This document shows positions 1 through 7,335 of a stretch of DNA of 14,675 nucleotides, piece by piece. The position numbers and the translations under genes are program-made. Below the pieces are notes generated by a model, which was not told where the DNA came from, ran no database searches, and was given only the letters and a program-made list of their open reading frames with translations. The stretch comes from an uncultured Pseudomonadota bacterium (GTDB lineage Bacteria; Desulfobacterota_B; Binatia; UBA9968): contig CAMLCX010000064.1 in assembly GCA_946478635.1 (NCBI GenBank), positions 1 through 14,675 of the forward strand, given 5' to 3'. How positions within the stretch are numbered: position 1 is the stretch's first letter; each line of letters opens with the position of its first letter.

Positions 1-52
1 TCGTATTGGGGTTCTTCGTTCTATAGCTCATCCACGCACACGTATTTTCGAA

Positions 53-127
53 GGAGACACGGAGTTTACGGAGAAAAACATTATCAGGAAGCATTTCGGA
101 TTCTGTGGACTCAGAGCCTTTGTGGTG
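53..127. repeat. Imperfect inverted repeat between genes
   Basis: The left arm at about 53-75 contains ACGGAG twice (59-64 and 68-73). The right arm at about 101-127 is rich in TGTGG. The reverse complement of the right arm shares the AAGG and GAGT..AC.GA skeleton with the left arm, so the two could form an imperfect hairpin with a loop of about 25 bases. It lies just downstream (in minus-strand sense) of the protease gene, so it could act in 3'-end formation, but it has no T tract. It may instead be a dispersed intergenic repeat. No coding region is visible in 1-191. Confidence 0.35.
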
Positions 128-191
128 AAGTTCTTTTTCCATTTTCCTTCGGCGACGACTTTACCCAATTCCACTGCACGTCGATCTCGGA

Positions 192-1130
192 TTAAAACGG
201 CGGCACGCCCACGGCCGATGCGGCATTTTCAATGGGCACGGCAAAGCCGATGCCGACGAAGAATCGTTGATCCGTGGGATTTAGAATCGCGGTGACGATG
301 CCGACAACTTCGCCCCGCGCCGTGACCAGCGGCCCGCCGGAGCTGCCGGGATTTGCCGCGGCGTCAAACTGTATGAGATTGGTCAGCAGGCGCTTTCCTT
401 CCGGAGAAACAAATTCGCGCCGCAATCCGGACACCACCCCTGCCGTCGCGGACGGACCGATGCCGAAGGGGAAGCCGACGGCGACCACTTGATCGCCCAG
501 AGCAAGATCGGCGGTGGAGCGCATGGTGGCCGCGACTAGATCATCGGGGATCTTCTGCGCTTGCAGCACGGCCAGATCATGCTCGGGTTGCGTGCCGGTG
601 ACGATCGCATCGGCCTCGAGCCCGTCGGCGAACACAACCTGCACTCGTTTGGCACCCAGGACAACGTGGAGATTGGTCAGAATGATGCCTTTGTCGACGA
701 TGACGACACCGGTGCCGACGCCTTTTTCAACGTCCACGCCGGTTTTGTCCGGTTCCATCCGGCGCACGCGAACAACAGACGGTCGGATGATTTCGTAAGC
801 TTTGGCTGCCGGTGAGGGAAGACTCGCTGTTTCGAGCGTGTGTAGCACCGCAGCGTCGATATCATTCTGGGTGATCTGCTGTGGCGAGGGCATGATCCAG
901 GCGTGCGTTAACACGACGAGCAGCGCAAGCAAACCGGCGACCGCGACCCATAGAGGGCGCTCGTAGCGCGTGACGAGACCGCGCCAGCGCGAGCGGGGCG
1001 GAGTCGGTACTTGAGTGGAAAGACTCGCGCGTGACTGAGCGGAGTTGTTGGACGGATCTACATGGGCTGGTGGTGTTTCTCGCCCGGTGATCGATGAACG
1101 GCTGGAGCTATAGAGTGTTACTTTTTTCAT
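192..1130 (-). CDS. Membrane-anchored HtrA-like (S1C) serine protease without a PDZ domain
   Basis: This is a trypsin-like protease, likely acting in the periplasm on misfolded or signalling proteins. Counting from the ATG at 1130 (312 aa), a Ser/Pro/Arg-rich segment of about 58 residues precedes one membrane helix at about 60-79. The protease domain spans about 110-305. The catalytic triad is visible: His155 in TNLHVV, Asp185 in EHDLAVL and Ser264 in NPGSSGGPL. The oxyanion region and the closing GIGFAVPIENA strand are also typical of DegP/HtrA. The protein stops about 15 residues later, so the PDZ domain(s) usual in DegP/DegS/HtrA are absent, and no PDZ-like coding appears in 1-191. The frame stays open upstream to a TTG at 1295, but that 55-residue extension looks non-coding and I prefer the ATG. 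No convincing Shine-Dalgarno is seen at either start. The family call is secure; the start is moderately sure. Confidence 0.88.
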   Translation of the reverse strand: MKKVTLYSSSRSSITGRETPPAHVDPSNNSAQSRASLSTQVPTPPRSRWRGLVTRYERPLWVAVAGLLALLVVLTHAWIMPSPQQITQNDIDAAVLHTLETASLPSPAAKAYEIIRPSVVRVRRMEPDKTGVDVEKGVGTGVVIVDKGIILTNLHVVLGAKRVQVVFADGLEADAIVTGTQPEHDLAVLQAQKIPDDLVAATMRSTADLALGDQVVAVGFPFGIGPSATAGVVSGLRREFVSPEGKRLLTNLIQFDAAANPGSSGGPLVTARGEVVGIVTAILNPTDQRFFVGIGFAVPIENAASAVGVPPF

Positions 1131-1380
1131 CTGCGGCCTATCCGATCGCCGGCGCGCAAACACTGGGACCGGAGCGCTGCGACAATCCCGTCCATGCAAA
1201 GCAAAATGAGCTTTCGTTATTTCTATCGCACGGGCAGAGGAGATGAAAGGCCCCTTTGTCTGATGCCGGGGGCCGGACGAAGGACGGTAGAGCAAATCTG
1301 CCTAGACCTGCTCTCGAAACCGCGAGTCTTACAAGCGTATGTTCTCTTACTCAGAATTTGTTTAATCGGAATCGAGCAAA
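1131..1380. other. Spacer between BON lipoprotein and protease genes
   Basis: These 250 bases separate two minus-strand genes. The protease frame runs through most of it from the TTG at 1295, but without protein-like composition. I see no clear sigma-70 promoter or strong terminator. Only short stems are present, for example AAAGG/CCTTT near 1246-1257 and CTCG/CGAG near 1312-1325. Confidence 0.4.
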
Positions 1381-1701
1381 TTATTTTTGCACTTCGAGGC
1401 TATTCACGACGCTCTGGACGCCGCGTACTTCCCAGGCGATCTTGAGCGCCTGTTGGCGCGCATCGAGCGAACTTACCGTTCCGCTCAGATAGACTGTGCC
1501 GTTGTTGGATACGACTTTGACACCGGAGAGGTCGATTTTTTTGTCAGCGAGGAGCCGGTTGCGCACCGAATTTGAAAGCGCTTGATCCTGAGCCGATTCT
1601 ACAGTTGGGATTGCCACGGTCGTATCGCTGATGGTGGTTTGACAACTCGGAACAAATGGCAAAAGCACAGCGATCAACGTAAATTGAGCAAATTTTTTCA
1701 T
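1381..1701 (-). CDS. BON-domain lipoprotein, small periplasmic
   Basis: This 106-aa protein starts with a basic MKK and a hydrophobic stretch (residues 8-18) ending in VPSC, an acceptable though not ideal lipobox, so Cys20 is probably lipidated. A linker to about residue 40 leads into one BON domain (about 42-105). Its typical pattern is visible: an alpha helix (LSNSVRNRLLAD), a strand (VKVVSNNGTVYLSGTV) and the closing VRGVQSVVNSLEV. BON domains are associated with membrane or envelope binding, as in OsmY and the outer-membrane BON lipoproteins; the exact partner is unknown. The start is well supported by GGAGG (plus-strand 1706-1710) four bases upstream of the ATG. It lies upstream of the protease gene on the same strand with a 250-base gap, so co-transcription is possible but not shown. 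An envelope-stress role for the pair is only inference. Confidence 0.85.
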   Translation of the reverse strand: MKKFAQFTLIAVLLPFVPSCQTTISDTTVAIPTVESAQDQALSNSVRNRLLADKKIDLSGVKVVSNNGTVYLSGTVSSLDARQQALKIAWEVRGVQSVVNSLEVQK

Positions 1702-1705
1702 CGTT

Positions 1706-1710
1706 CCTCC
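1706..1710 (-). promoter_or_regulatory. Ribosome binding site of the BON lipoprotein gene
   Basis: GGAGG on the minus strand, four bases before the ATG at 1701, fixes the start. Confidence 0.75.
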
Positions 1711-1944
1711 CTATTCCAGGCATTTATTCCAAGCACAGGTAATTGTCCAGAACTTCAAATCGACCTGAAACGGCCCGGCCTTATGCTGTGGTACTCCCCG
1801 GCTCATTCAGTGGGCCTGTTCACTCATGGCGATTGCCGGTGGATTTTGCGCTGAGGATTCCGCCTTGTCGCGCTGGAGGAATTTCTCTGAATCACCTGAA
1901 AGCTTTGCCATTTCAAAGCCTTATGGGACGCTTCCCGCCGGGCA

Positions 1945-1950
1945 TATAAT
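1945..1950 (+). promoter_or_regulatory. Candidate -10 box of the diguanylate cyclase gene
   Basis: A perfect TATAAT sits 88 bases before the ATG at 2038. The -35 region 16-18 bases upstream (around 1921-1928) matches the consensus poorly, so this is a half-supported sigma-70-type promoter. A transcript from it would begin near 1957, downstream of the alternative TTG start at 1951, which argues for the ATG at 2038 as the real start. Confidence 0.4.
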
Positions 1951-2037
1951 TTGCGTTTTGCCCTGCCTGGCATTTCTGACTTTCTTCGTGATTACGAGCG
2001 GCTAGCTAGGATCACGCATAGGGAAGAAGCGCAGAAA

Positions 2038-3495
2038 ATGAACAACGGCACCGATTGGACCGAAAATAACCATTCGCAGGCTTCTAATACTACGTCGGTC
2101 GGGCCGACGATCGCTCATTCCCACTCCTTGATCCGCGAATTTATCACCCTTGCCGGCATCGCCGCCATTTATTACGTGGCCGCGAAGCTCGGCTTGAAGC
2201 TTGCCTTTGTTTACACGAGTGCAAGCGCGGTTTGGCCGGGCACCGGGATCGCCTTGGCAGCCATGCTGCTGCTTGGCTACAGAGTCTGGCCGGCGATTTT
2301 CCTAGGAGCCCTTTTGGCCAACTTGACCACTGCCGGCTCAGCGGCGACTTCTATAGGTATTGCGATCGGCAACACTCTTGAAGCGGTGACGGGAGCCTAT
2401 CTGCTCAATCGCTTTGCCGAGGGTCGGAACGTTTTTGATCGCGCCCGCGATATCCTCAAGTTTGTCTTTGCCGTAGCGACACTCAGCAGCACGGTCAGCG
2501 CCACTCTCGGTGTCACAAGCCTCGCGCTCGGCAAGTTCCTGGAACCGCAAGATATCGGCGCGGCATGGTTTACCTGGTGGCTGGGCGACACCATCGGGTC
2601 GATTTTGCTCACGCCCCTGATCGTCCTGTGGAGCGCCGATTTCCGCATCCGGTGGAATTTCAATCGCGCTCTCGAGGCGGCATTATTTTTGTCGTCGTTT
2701 GTCATGGTGTGCCTAGTTGTCTTTGGCGGCGTGATCCCATTATCAGAAGAAAATTATCCGCTGGAATTTCTCTGCGTGCCGTTTTTTTTCTGGACGGCAT
2801 TTCGTTTCGGACAACGCGAAACGGCGGCGGCGGTGGCCGTGCTGAGCGCGATCGCAATCTGGGGGACGCTTCATAGCTACGGCCCGTTTGCGATGCGCAC
2901 CGCGGGGGAGTCGTTGCTACTGCTGCAAGCCTTTCTCGGGGTCAAATCGGTGCTGAGCTTGGTGATCGCGGCCGTCGTTGCGGAAAACAAGCGGGTGGAA
3001 ACGCAACTGGTGCATCTGTCGGTCACCGACCCGCTGACCGGACTTTCGAATTATCGGAAGTTCATCGACGTCCTTGACGGCGAGATCAAGCGCGCCCAGC
3101 GGACCGAGCGCTGCTTCGCCATTCTTTTTCTGGACGTGGACAATCTCAAGTCGATCAACGACGAGCGCGGCCACATCACTGGAAACCAAGCGTTATGTCG
3201 AGTGGCCAACGCGTTGCGGGGGTCATGTCGTTCCATCGACTCGATCGCCCGCTTCGGCGGCGATGAGTTTGCCGTCATACTCCCCGAAGCCGATCGCGAG
3301 GCAGCGCATGTTGTCGCCGACCGAGTTGCGACCCGGCTCTCTGCGGTTAACGAAGTTCCTGCTGTAAGCGTTAGCGTGGGAGTTGCTGAATTTCCGGTCG
3401 ACGGCGAAAGAATGGAGTCTCTGGTCAGCGCGGCCGACAGGGGTCTTTATCACGCAAAAACTCGCGGCCGTGCCGAGCGCATGGAAAGAGTATAA
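2038..3495 (+). CDS. MASE1-GGDEF diguanylate cyclase
   Basis: This protein is predicted to make cyclic di-GMP from two GTP at the inner membrane. The 485-aa product has a MASE1-type sensor region with about eight hydrophobic segments from residue 30 to 315. It includes the family-typical SAVWPGTGIALAAMLLLG (63-80) and IGNTLEAVTGA (110-120). The GGDEF domain follows at about 325-480. DPLTGLSNYRKF (331-342) opens it, FLDVDNLKSIND (364-375) carries the metal-binding Asp, and the GGDEF signature is intact at 407-411. SVGVAEFP (446-453) closes it. RSID at 398-401, exactly five residues before GGDEF, matches the RxxD product-inhibition site. I chose the ATG at 2038; the frame extends to a TTG at 1951, but a TATAAT box ends at 1950. 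The RBS is weak (GGGAAG, long spacing). The MASE1 ligand is unknown. No EAL domain or c-di-GMP effector gene is nearby. Confidence 0.92.
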   Translation: MNNGTDWTENNHSQASNTTSVGPTIAHSHSLIREFITLAGIAAIYYVAAKLGLKLAFVYTSASAVWPGTGIALAAMLLLGYRVWPAIFLGALLANLTTAGSAATSIGIAIGNTLEAVTGAYLLNRFAEGRNVFDRARDILKFVFAVATLSSTVSATLGVTSLALGKFLEPQDIGAAWFTWWLGDTIGSILLTPLIVLWSADFRIRWNFNRALEAALFLSSFVMVCLVVFGGVIPLSEENYPLEFLCVPFFFWTAFRFGQRETAAAVAVLSAIAIWGTLHSYGPFAMRTAGESLLLLQAFLGVKSVLSLVIAAVVAENKRVETQLVHLSVTDPLTGLSNYRKFIDVLDGEIKRAQRTERCFAILFLDVDNLKSINDERGHITGNQALCRVANALRGSCRSIDSIARFGGDEFAVILPEADREAAHVVADRVATRLSAVNEVPAVSVSVGVAEFPVDGERMESLVSAADRGLYHAKTRGRAERMERV

Positions 3496-3529
3496 ATTTC
3501 CTCGTCTTGGAGAGCCGTGAATCGACTGG

Positions 3530-3709
3530 CTAGGGAATTAAAATTCCGCCTTCCGCTTCGATAATTTCCGCGAGTTCCCGCAGGGCCGCGTCTAGATCGA
3601 TTCCGTCTGGGCGCACCACTGAAAGCCGTGGCGTCGGGGTGGTTTCATCGGCCGCCAGTTCAGGCGCACCCGTTTTCGCGGTAGAATCCCACAGTTTTTG
3701 CAAAGCCAT
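3530..3709 (-). CDS. Small hypothetical protein, 59 aa
   Basis: I do not recognise a family. From the ATG at 3709 the product is a 59-residue, mainly acidic protein. It has a Pro/Thr-rich middle (ETTPTPRLSVV) and a predicted amphipathic helix near the C-terminus (DLDAALRELAEIIEAEGG), ending in ILIP. A GGGGG run (plus-strand 3715-3719) five bases before the ATG could serve as an RBS. The frame continues upstream to a TTG at 3790, but that part looks less coding. The gene is convergent with the diguanylate cyclase gene (34-base gap) and divergent from the AsmA gene. Its amino-acid composition and RBS favour a real gene, but at this length chance cannot be excluded. Confidence 0.45.
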   Translation of the reverse strand: MALQKLWDSTAKTGAPELAADETTPTPRLSVVRPDGIDLDAALRELAEIIEAEGGILIP

Positions 3710-3927
3710 TGCAGCCCCCTGTTTTGCTGTTACGATCAGATATAGACGCAATGACTGCGCCAAGCTGTAAGACAAGGATATTCGTTGCAAGAACAGCGAA
3801 TTGTCGGAGAATTCGCCTACGGTTAAAGGGGAATTTTCCAGGCGGTGTTAACAAGCAGAAACGACTGTTACCTTTAGTTGACGCCCCTGTGGCAAAAACG
3901 CAACGGTTGGGGTCACGCCGCACTCGG

Positions 3928-3953
3928 TTTGCCTCCGGAGGTTCGGAGGCAAA
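3928..3953. repeat. Perfect 10-bp inverted repeat (hairpin)
   Basis: TTTGCCTCCG (3928-3937) and CGGAGGCAAA (3944-3953) are exact reverse complements around a 6-base loop, GAGGTT. A second palindrome, CCTCCGGAGG (3932-3941), overlaps the left arm and could form an alternative structure. There is no T tract on the plus strand. It lies 62 bases before a candidate -10 box, so an operator is as plausible as a terminator for upstream transcription. Confidence 0.7.
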
Positions 3954-4014
3954 GACTCCCTCGATCCAGTTGAAGGGACGTTTTGATCTGGTTAGGCTAT
4001 TGCCACACACGGCG

Positions 4015-4020
4015 TATACT
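4015..4020 (+). promoter_or_regulatory. Candidate -10 box of the AsmA gene
   Basis: TATACT matches the sigma-70 -10 consensus at five of six positions, 90 bases before the AsmA start. The -35 region at the ideal 17-base spacing (TTAGGC, 3992-3997) is poor, so the promoter is only partly supported. Confidence 0.4.
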
Positions 4021-4097
4021 ATTCCAAAATGAATGTGCTCCCCGCGCGAGTTTTCGGCGATGGATGGCGCGGGCGGTTGTCGGAACGTTTTCAAATC

Positions 4098-4104
4098 AAG
4101 GAGG
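4098..4104 (+). promoter_or_regulatory. Strong ribosome binding site of the AsmA gene
   Basis: AAGGAGG six bases before the ATG at 4111 fixes this start over the upstream in-frame start at 4033. Confidence 0.9.
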
Positions 4105-4110
4105 GCCAGC

Positions 4111-6576
4111 ATGCGTAAATGGATCGTCGCCGGCGCCATTGTCATCGCCACCGTGGTTGTCGCAGCCGCTGTCCTACTCAACATCAATAGTTTGATCGCG
4201 CGGAATAAGGATTATCTTATCGGGCAGGCGGAGCAGACCCTAGGCAGAAAACTCAAAGTAGGTGAGGTGGAGGCGACGCTTTGGAGCGGTCTTGGCGTGC
4301 GCTTATCGAATTTCGCGATGGCCGACGATCCGACCTATGGGTCTGAGGAATTTATCCGCGCCCGGGACCTTCAAGTAAACTTCAAATTTTGGCCGTTGCT
4401 TCGAAAAGAGGTGCAGGTCAAAAGAGTCATTCTACACGATCCCATCGTACGCGTGATTCGCAGCGCTGCGGGAGATTATAATTTTTCGACCATTGGCAAA
4501 GATAGGGACAGGGAAAGAAAGAGTGCTGCTCCAAAGGAGAGAAATGAACCTGCGGCGAAATCCGAAGCCTCGCCTACCGGGCTGGTTTCGCTGGTTGACA
4601 TTTCCGGCGGCGACCTTCGTTACATCGACCGTAAGGACGGGACCGATCTACAGCTGCGGCAACTCGATCTCAATATCGAGGACTTCGACCTCAATCAGCC
4701 CTTTGCGGTGAAGCTCGCGGCCGCGCTTTATGCGGAAAAACAAAACGTGAACGTCAACGCTAGGATCGGTCCCCTACCTGGGAGCGGTGACTGGCGTGAT
4801 CTGCCTTTGGATGGAGTTGTCGATGTCGACACACTTGACTTAACGCGTTTAAAAGCGGCAGCGCCCAGGCTCCTGTCAAAGACTCTCGAGCTATCGGGCG
4901 TGATCCGGGTGAATGACCTGAAAGTAAAAGGCACGCCCAAGGATCTAGCGGTCAACGGCGAGATCGAGGGTACCCAGAGCGCCGTTCGTTACGGGAAATC
5001 TTTTAACAAACCCGCTGGCATGACGCTGGCGTTCTCGACCGAAGCCCGTTACACCGGCAACAAAGTTGCTATCCGGAAAGGCATGCTTAAACTCCACACG
5101 CTCGAACTCGCCAGCGCGGGTGACATTCAGTTCGGGGACGCAACGGTGCTTAACCTTTCGCTCGATTCCAGGCCGGTGTCCCTGGATGGCTGGGATAAGA
5201 TCGTCCCGGCGCTCCAACGCTATCAGCTCAAGGGAACCGCGCAGATCCAGGCGGCCGTTCGGGGCAAAACCGGCAAAGACAGCGCGCCGCAGGTGCAAGG
5301 CGTGATGACCTTAAAAAACGCAAGCGCACAACCGCCGAATTTTCCCAAGCCCATTCAAAATCTCGACTCGCGCATTCAATTCACCGGCCAGCGCGCCGAC
5401 ATCAGCGACATGACGCTCCGTTTGGGCAATTCACGCATTCGGCTGGCCGCCGCCATCGAGAAATTTTCGCCGCTGACATTTTCCTATAAATTGTCAACAC
5501 CGGAACTATGGCCCGCGGATTATAAGGTTTCGCTTGGCGAGGATCGTAAAGCGGATACCATTCGTAATATGCGGAGCGAGGGACAATTCTCCATGCGCGA
5601 CGGCAATATGGTTTATCGGGGAAAGGTCAGCTCGGCTGAGGGCACGCTCTTTAATATCGCTTACAAAGATCTGGATGCGGCGCTTTCGCTGGCGGACCAG
5701 GTCGCGAACATCCAGAGCCTGCGCGTTCGCGCATTAAACGGAACGGTTCAGCTGCACGGCGACTATGCGTTTAAAGATCCCTCGCCGCGGTTCACGGTGA
5801 GCACAAAAGTTGAAGGTGTTGAAGTCAAAGAGCTTTACGCCGCTCTTGACGCCAAAGCCGAGCGCGATATCAGCGGCCGGATGAACGCGGACATGAAGCT
5901 TTTCGGAAGCGGCAAAACCTGGGAAGAGATAAAGCCAAACCTGCGCGGCCAGGGCGAGGCCGAGGTGATCCAAGGCATGGTGTATAACTTTAACATGGCC
6001 GATAGCGCGCTCACGGGCATCACCGGTATCCCCGGTTTAACCAATAAAGTAGTAAACCCATCGCTGCGCAAGAAATATCCCGAAACGTTTACGGCGAAGG
6101 ACACGGAGTTTAAGGAATTTAAAACGCTTGTAGATATCGCCGATGGACGAATCAATTTGAAAAACACGCGGATGTCCGCTGCGGAGTTCGTGGTGGCCGG
6201 CAATGGCTGGGCGGATTTCAACCGGAAGGTCGACTTCCGTTCGACATTGACCTTTTCGCAGCGGCTCTCCACTGATCTGAGCCAGTCGGCGCGTGAGATG
6301 AAATACCTCCTGAATAATCAGGGACAGCTGGAAATACCCTTCTCGCTCACCGGCAGGATGCCCAACGTAAAGGCCAAGCCGGACGCAAATTATCTTGGCC
6401 AATTGGTCCAGCGCGGTTTCATGGGCAAGCGAGCGGACGACCTGCAAAACCGATACTTGGGTCGCGGGGATCGCGCGGCAGAAGGCGAGAGCGCGCCCGA
6501 GGAAAGCAATCGAAAGAAGCGAAACTCCACCGAGGAACGGATTCGCCGTGGTCTCGAGAATCTGTTCAAACGGTAG
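4111..6576 (+). CDS. AsmA family protein, inner-membrane anchored periplasmic
   Basis: AsmA-like proteins are anchored in the inner membrane with a long beta-rich periplasmic part. They are linked to outer-membrane biogenesis and, for several members, to lipid transfer between membranes. This 821-aa product has a short basic start (MRKW), one membrane helix at about 5-24, and then the AsmA N-terminal region (LGRKLKVGEVEATLWSGLGV). A charged Lys/Glu/Arg-rich linker lies at about 128-155, followed by long repeating beta-strand stretches. The typical C-terminal AsmA domain spans about 570-770, with GEAEVIQGMVYNFNMADSAL and a DGRINLKNTRMSA segment. The tail after 785 is rich in Lys/Arg/Glu and probably disordered. 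The start is set by AAGGAGG at six bases. The gene stands alone on the plus strand and ends 36 bases from the convergent cupin gene. The family call is strong; which AsmA subgroup (YhdP, TamB, YicH and so on) cannot be told here. Confidence 0.88.
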   Translation: MRKWIVAGAIVIATVVVAAAVLLNINSLIARNKDYLIGQAEQTLGRKLKVGEVEATLWSGLGVRLSNFAMADDPTYGSEEFIRARDLQVNFKFWPLLRKEVQVKRVILHDPIVRVIRSAAGDYNFSTIGKDRDRERKSAAPKERNEPAAKSEASPTGLVSLVDISGGDLRYIDRKDGTDLQLRQLDLNIEDFDLNQPFAVKLAAALYAEKQNVNVNARIGPLPGSGDWRDLPLDGVVDVDTLDLTRLKAAAPRLLSKTLELSGVIRVNDLKVKGTPKDLAVNGEIEGTQSAVRYGKSFNKPAGMTLAFSTEARYTGNKVAIRKGMLKLHTLELASAGDIQFGDATVLNLSLDSRPVSLDGWDKIVPALQRYQLKGTAQIQAAVRGKTGKDSAPQVQGVMTLKNASAQPPNFPKPIQNLDSRIQFTGQRADISDMTLRLGNSRIRLAAAIEKFSPLTFSYKLSTPELWPADYKVSLGEDRKADTIRNMRSEGQFSMRDGNMVYRGKVSSAEGTLFNIAYKDLDAALSLADQVANIQSLRVRALNGTVQLHGDYAFKDPSPRFTVSTKVEGVEVKELYAALDAKAERDISGRMNADMKLFGSGKTWEEIKPNLRGQGEAEVIQGMVYNFNMADSALTGITGIPGLTNKVVNPSLRKKYPETFTAKDTEFKEFKTLVDIADGRINLKNTRMSAAEFVVAGNGWADFNRKVDFRSTLTFSQRLSTDLSQSAREMKYLLNNQGQLEIPFSLTGRMPNVKAKPDANYLGQLVQRGFMGKRADDLQNRYLGRGDRAAEGESAPEESNRKKRNSTEERIRRGLENLFKR

Positions 6577-6612
6577 CCTGCGCTGGCCGCGCCCAAGGGA
6601 CTCGTTGCCGAC

Positions 6613-7113
6613 TCAGATCGCTTTATACGCGAGCCGTTTCATCTTCTGCGTGTTTTTACCTTCGATCCTCAGTAAACCGGTGGCGGCAACGCGCTTGGGC
6701 GAGTGCACGTCGCCTTCGTTGTAGATATGCGCCATACCGGGCTTTAGCGGGTACACTCTGGCGCGCCGGACCTTTCCCGGTTTGCCTTCGGCCGCCGGCT
6801 CGATGATTTCCCAATCGCTCATCTCGGTCTCGCCGAACGCCTGACCGTAGATCGCCCAGGACGCGCCGTGGTCGTGCGGGTTGGCCTCTCGGGCGTCACG
6901 ATTGACGTGGGCGCAGATGCAAAAACCCAACTCCGGATCTTCATAAATGACCTGGCGATCGGGTGTATTGTCATTGATGTAAGTGGAGATAAATTTTTGA
7001 TCCTTAAGCGCCTCTTGGACCAGGTCGCGCACTCTTTGCCGGCCCGCGGGGCTGGCATCTTGCCGGAGAAGTGTTTGCACTTCCGATGCGAAAGTGTCGA
7101 GCGTAAAATTCAC
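6613..7113 (-). CDS. Cysteine dioxygenase-like cupin protein, probable metal-dependent enzyme
   Basis: This 166-aa protein of the double-stranded beta-helix (cupin) type is most similar in layout to cysteine dioxygenase-like proteins. His80 and His82 in NPHDHGASW, followed by GETEMSDWEI, and His137 in NEGDVHSPK reproduce the three-histidine iron site pattern. The usual cupin glutamate ligand is not at its expected place after HDH, as is also true of thiol dioxygenases. The substrate cannot be assigned; a thiol or a small organic acid are possibilities. The start is a GTG at 7113, supported by GGGAGG (plus-strand 7121-7126) at seven bases and by a promoter-like TTGACG/TATGCT pair further upstream. 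The frame stays open to 7191, but that part overlaps the promoter. It is divergent from the metallo-beta-lactamase-fold gene and convergent with AsmA. Confidence 0.8.
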   Translation of the reverse strand: MNFTLDTFASEVQTLLRQDASPAGRQRVRDLVQEALKDQKFISTYINDNTPDRQVIYEDPELGFCICAHVNRDAREANPHDHGASWAIYGQAFGETEMSDWEIIEPAAEGKPGKVRRARVYPLKPGMAHIYNEGDVHSPKRVAATGLLRIEGKNTQKMKRLAYKAI

Positions 7114-7120
7114 GTTTGTT

Positions 7121-7126
7121 CCTCCC
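7121..7126 (-). promoter_or_regulatory. Ribosome binding site that selects the GTG start of the cupin gene
   Basis: GGGAGG on the minus strand lies seven bases before the GTG at 7113. No comparable site precedes any upstream in-frame start. Confidence 0.8.
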
Positions 7127-7161
7127 TTACTTTGAGCTGCATCGCCGCTGATTTTGTTTTG

Positions 7162-7191
7162 AGCATACTCGCAGAGAAGCACCGGCGTCAA
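7162..7191 (-). promoter_or_regulatory. Candidate sigma-70-type promoter of the cupin gene
   Basis: Reading the minus strand, TTGACG (7191-7186) and TATGCT (7167-7162) are separated by 18 bases: five and four matches to the consensus. A transcript would start near 7155 and give a leader of about 42 bases with the RBS at its end. Confidence 0.5.
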
Positions 7192-7276
7192 CAGCGCAAT
7201 TGGGCCGGTTCCAAAGAAGCCTCAGGGGAGGCGCGCCGGACGGCGCCGGGGCGCCAAAGCCAGGGGTGCAAATGGA

Positions 7277-7306
7277 TTGACAACCAAGCAAAACCAGCGG
7301 TAGGGC
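7277..7306 (+). promoter_or_regulatory. Candidate promoter of the metallo-beta-lactamase-fold / GNAT pair
   Basis: A perfect -35 hexamer, TTGACA (7277-7282), precedes a weak -10, TAGGGC (7301-7306), at 18-base spacing, 29 bases before the ATG at 7336. Only the -35 is convincing. Confidence 0.35.
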
Positions 7307-7335
7307 TAGGCAAATAAAAAAAAGGAGTGACTTTC

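Larger units (their letters stand above)
1702..2037. other. Divergent spacer between BON gene and diguanylate cyclase gene
   Basis: These 336 bases hold the RBS of the BON gene at one end and a TATAAT box (1945-1950) toward the other. Short open frames in between show no protein-like composition or RBS. No strong hairpin or repeat was found. Confidence 0.45.
3710..4110. other. Divergent intergenic region before the AsmA gene
   Basis: About 400 bases without a convincing gene. It contains a perfect 10-bp hairpin (3928-3953), a TATACT box (4015-4020) and the AsmA RBS (4098-4104). The AsmA frame is open from 4033, but the segment before 4111 does not look like protein. The rest is unremarkable. 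Confidence 0.5.

Noticed and set aside
3660..4187. Minus-strand frame of 175 aa across the 3710-4110 spacer
   Set aside because: It overlaps the small gene in another frame and the AsmA start, has no RBS, and shows an irregular composition.
6100..6118. GACACGGAGTTTA also occurs here, matching the window-edge repeat at 56-68
   Set aside because: A 13-base match inside conserved AsmA coding sequence with no second arm nearby; most likely chance.
5835..6272. Minus-strand frame of 145 aa
   Set aside because: Antisense to the conserved C-terminal domain of the AsmA protein; composition is not protein-like.
7219..7254. GC-rich stems such as GCCTC-AGGG-GAGGC as a terminator
   Set aside because: They lie between divergent genes, where no transcript needs to end, and no T run follows.
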